NCBI GenBank assembly: GCA_027600665.1
Contig: JADGJL010000016.1
Coordinates: 1-64,000 of the forward strand
Reading direction: 5' to 3'
Source: Irineochytrium annulatum
Lineage: Eukaryota; Chytridiomycota; Chytridiomycetes; Chytridiales; Chytridiaceae
Length of the DNA: 64,000 nt
The notes under the pieces were generated by a model. That model was not told where the DNA came from and searched no databases. It worked only from the letters and a program-made list of their open reading frames with translations. This document shows positions 62,057-64,000 of this stretch, piece by piece. Position numbers and translations under genes: made by a program. Within the stretch, counting starts at the first letter, position 1. Each line of letters opens with the position of its first letter.

Positions 62057-62511
62057 GTTGCGGGGTGGGCTGGTGGATGCGATGCGAGTTGATGGGAGTT
62101 GATGGGAGTTCTCGAGCTGACTTGGATTCTGCGATGACGTTCCGGAACTCCCCGGGCTTCACATACGTCACCGCCTGTAAAAAAAAATTTAACCCACTTC
62201 GCCGTTATACTTCTTACATCATCGCTTTCAAGTTGCAGAGTTGCAGACTTGGATGCTACTCTGGAAAATAGCAATTGCAAGTGCATACGCTTCACGTTTC
62301 TCAAGAGTACCTGAACATCAGGTATGTTGCAATCTTAAAGTACCTGCAGCAAACAATGAATAAGAGAATTATAGAAGGATTAGGCGCTATAGCATACTTA
62401 AGCTACCATTTATGGATAAGGTGCATGTAATATGAAGTCTTAACTAATCAATACGAAGGAAAAATTGTGTGCACTCCAATACACCATATCGCGCCCGTGA
62501 ATGGCATCACT
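62057..62511. other. Intergenic, 455 bp
   Basis: Upstream of the NDUFA4-like gene. It contains the short tandem duplication gttgatgggagttgatggga at about 62088-62107. No other gene is seen. Confidence 0.4.
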
Positions 62512-64000
62512 TCAAGGAGCGGGCGACCGGCCGTCCTTCGCATCACCGCCCGCCGCTCTCGGACCTTCCACCACCACCACCGGCACGCTGATCTCCATCT
62601 CCCTCTCCCTTCTATACCCCTGCATCCCGACATTTCCCCCGACGCGCGCGACCCTGTATTTCACCCTCACGAGCACGCAGTGGCTCCTCCGCACCTCCCT
62701 CAGCCGACTCGAGGGGAGATACTCTGCCCGCGCGGACGCGTCGCGAGGCGCCAGAGGTACTTTGAGCGTGATGCGCACGGCGCCAGGCGACGGCGTAGTC
62801 GACGTGGCCGCTGACGAGGAGGAAGAGAGAAGGAAGTCATCAGAGCGCGAGGAGGGGGAGTGACCCGGGGTCGGGTATGCGTCCGATGAGGTGTCGGAGC
62901 ACAGAGGGGATCCGCGGCCGCCCCGAAACAGCCTCACGACCCCTCCCCAAAGCCCGCTTCTCGTGCCACAGTCCCTCCCGCTCCGGTCTACCTCAAACAG
63001 ATTCGCTGTCGCGACTCTACCAGCGGCCAAGACATCCACACTGACGCCCCTCCCCACTTTCACTCGGTGCACGACCATGGCGCCAAGCCTGTCCACCTCC
63101 CTCGTGACGCCGTCCTCCCTCAGGGCCGTGACGCGGAAATGAGTCGCCTGGCGCAGCTGGGCCGTAGCGGACGTGATCTTCTCGACGCGCTCGCGTGCGC
63201 GGGTGATAGTGCCGGGGTGGAGCGTCAGGGTCAAGGGAAGCGTCGCGGCCCCAGAGGTGGTGTGGTAAATCTGCGGTGAGTGGGAGAGCGTGTAGCGGAG
63301 GAGTTTGTCGGCGCTCTGGCCGCGGAGAGTGCGGGGCAGGGTGATGGGGGTAGTGGCGCGGTGGATGGTGATGGCGTGCTTGTGTTGAAGAGCTGCCGGG
63401 CGCGAGGGGTGGGAGATGGGGAGGGCAGGAATTGCGTCGAGGGGCACGGGGACGGGCGTGAGAGGGGTAAGAGGTGTCGTGGTGTCGGCCGTGAGGGCAA
63501 TGTTGCCTACGGTGAAGAGCCGGGCAGTCAGTGCGTAGGAGATGCTGTAGAAGGGCGTCGAGACAGACGAGGGGCAGTTTCGCGAGACGCGGAGGGCGAA
63601 CGGGAAGGTGTGCTGTTAATATACGAATTAGCGTCATGAAAACTCAAACAAGCACGTATGTACCTCGCCTGCCTTCAAACCCGTCGCGCCGTACATACGA
63701 GACGACCAGATCGTCGTCTTCTCGCGGCAGAGGCGTCGCTGGATCGGGATGGCCGCGGGTGTCCCTACGCGCATGTTGGCGGGACCGCCCCGGACCCATC
63801 CACGGGCGACCTTGTCGGCGTCGACGTCGAGTGTGCCTGTTGAATCATTTACGTTGGCATAATTTGCAGAACACGTCGTAAGGAAACGGTTACCGAGGAA
63901 ATTCAAGTCCAAGCTCTCGAGGTCGGGCTCGTCCCTCGCCAGCGTAACGACCACCCGTCCACGCAAGACTTGATGCGTGCGACCACCACCCGCCGGAACC
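62512..64000 (-). CDS. Arrestin-fold (alpha-arrestin-like) protein, 5' end beyond window
   Basis: Partial gene entering from the right edge. Joined exons read VLRGRVVVTLARDEPDLESL, DLNFLG/TLDVDADKVARG, GLKAGE/HTFPFALRVSRNCP and SSVSTPFYSISYALTARLF. This is the N-terminal arrestin sandwich with the usual GEHxFPF and P-S pattern. The C-terminal sandwich follows in the last exon (LPLTLTLHPGTITRARERVE, REMEISVPVVVVEG) with a Ser-rich insert (SDTSSDAYPTPGHSPSSRSD), and the stop is at 62512. Fungal alpha-arrestins adapt ubiquitin ligases to membrane transporters; PY motifs are not visible in the part present, so the exact role is open. Confidence 0.82.

Overview
The window reads as nuclear DNA of a zoosporic (flagellated) fungus, most likely a chytrid-type lineage. 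Fungal marks are a Gal4-type Zn2Cys6 regulator with a fungal_trans domain, homocitrate synthase of the alpha-aminoadipate lysine pathway, Sec14 and a Bem3-type PX-PH-RhoGAP. Marks of a motile, centriole-bearing cell are a CDKL kinase, POC5 and CCDC61/VFL3. Genes are split by many GT-AG introns, mostly 32-80 nt, so most proteins below were assembled by joining exons by eye. There is one scaffold gap of ten Ns (25640-25649).

Layout, left to right. 1-16.9 kb: CDKL kinase (3' end off the window), a guanylyl-cyclase-like protein with a degenerate kinase-homology domain and a degenerate cyclase domain, a small Mic12-like protein, POC5, an HP1 chromodomain protein, an acidic nuclear protein, a Zn2Cys6 regulator, an ABC-transporter relic and CCDC61. 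17-29 kb: a nuclear protein with SUMO-interaction-like ends, a single-exon nucleotidyltransferase, an RNA uracil-5-methyltransferase divergent from RNA polymerase III subunit RPC11, OSTF1 plus a decayed partial copy of its SH3 exon, and XPF/Rad1. 29-42 kb: an FSH1-family protein without its catalytic serine, Sec14, an ERMP1-type ER metallopeptidase, mitochondrial EF-Tu, a 2.3 kb gene-poor stretch, a membrane-anchored M14 carboxypeptidase-like protein without key catalytic residues and bracketed by a 75-bp direct repeat, and an ERj5-like J-protein. 43-64 kb: a multipass membrane protein, a CASTOR-like tandem-ACT protein, an MLKL-like four-helix-bundle/coiled-coil/pseudokinase protein, homocitrate synthase, a polyQ protein, the Bem3-like RhoGAP, an NDUFA4/B12D-like small protein and an arrestin-fold protein (5' end off the window).

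The genes do not form one pathway. Two themes stand out. First, basal-body and cilium genes cluster loosely in the first 17 kb. Second, four predicted proteins keep an enzyme fold but have lost catalytic residues: the cyclase-like, FSH1-like, M14-like and MLKL-like proteins. The strongest candidate for an undescribed system is the MLKL-like gene at 47.6-50.1 kb, whose layout resembles the necroptosis effector MLKL. It lies 307 bp downstream of a homologue of the animal arginine sensor CASTOR.
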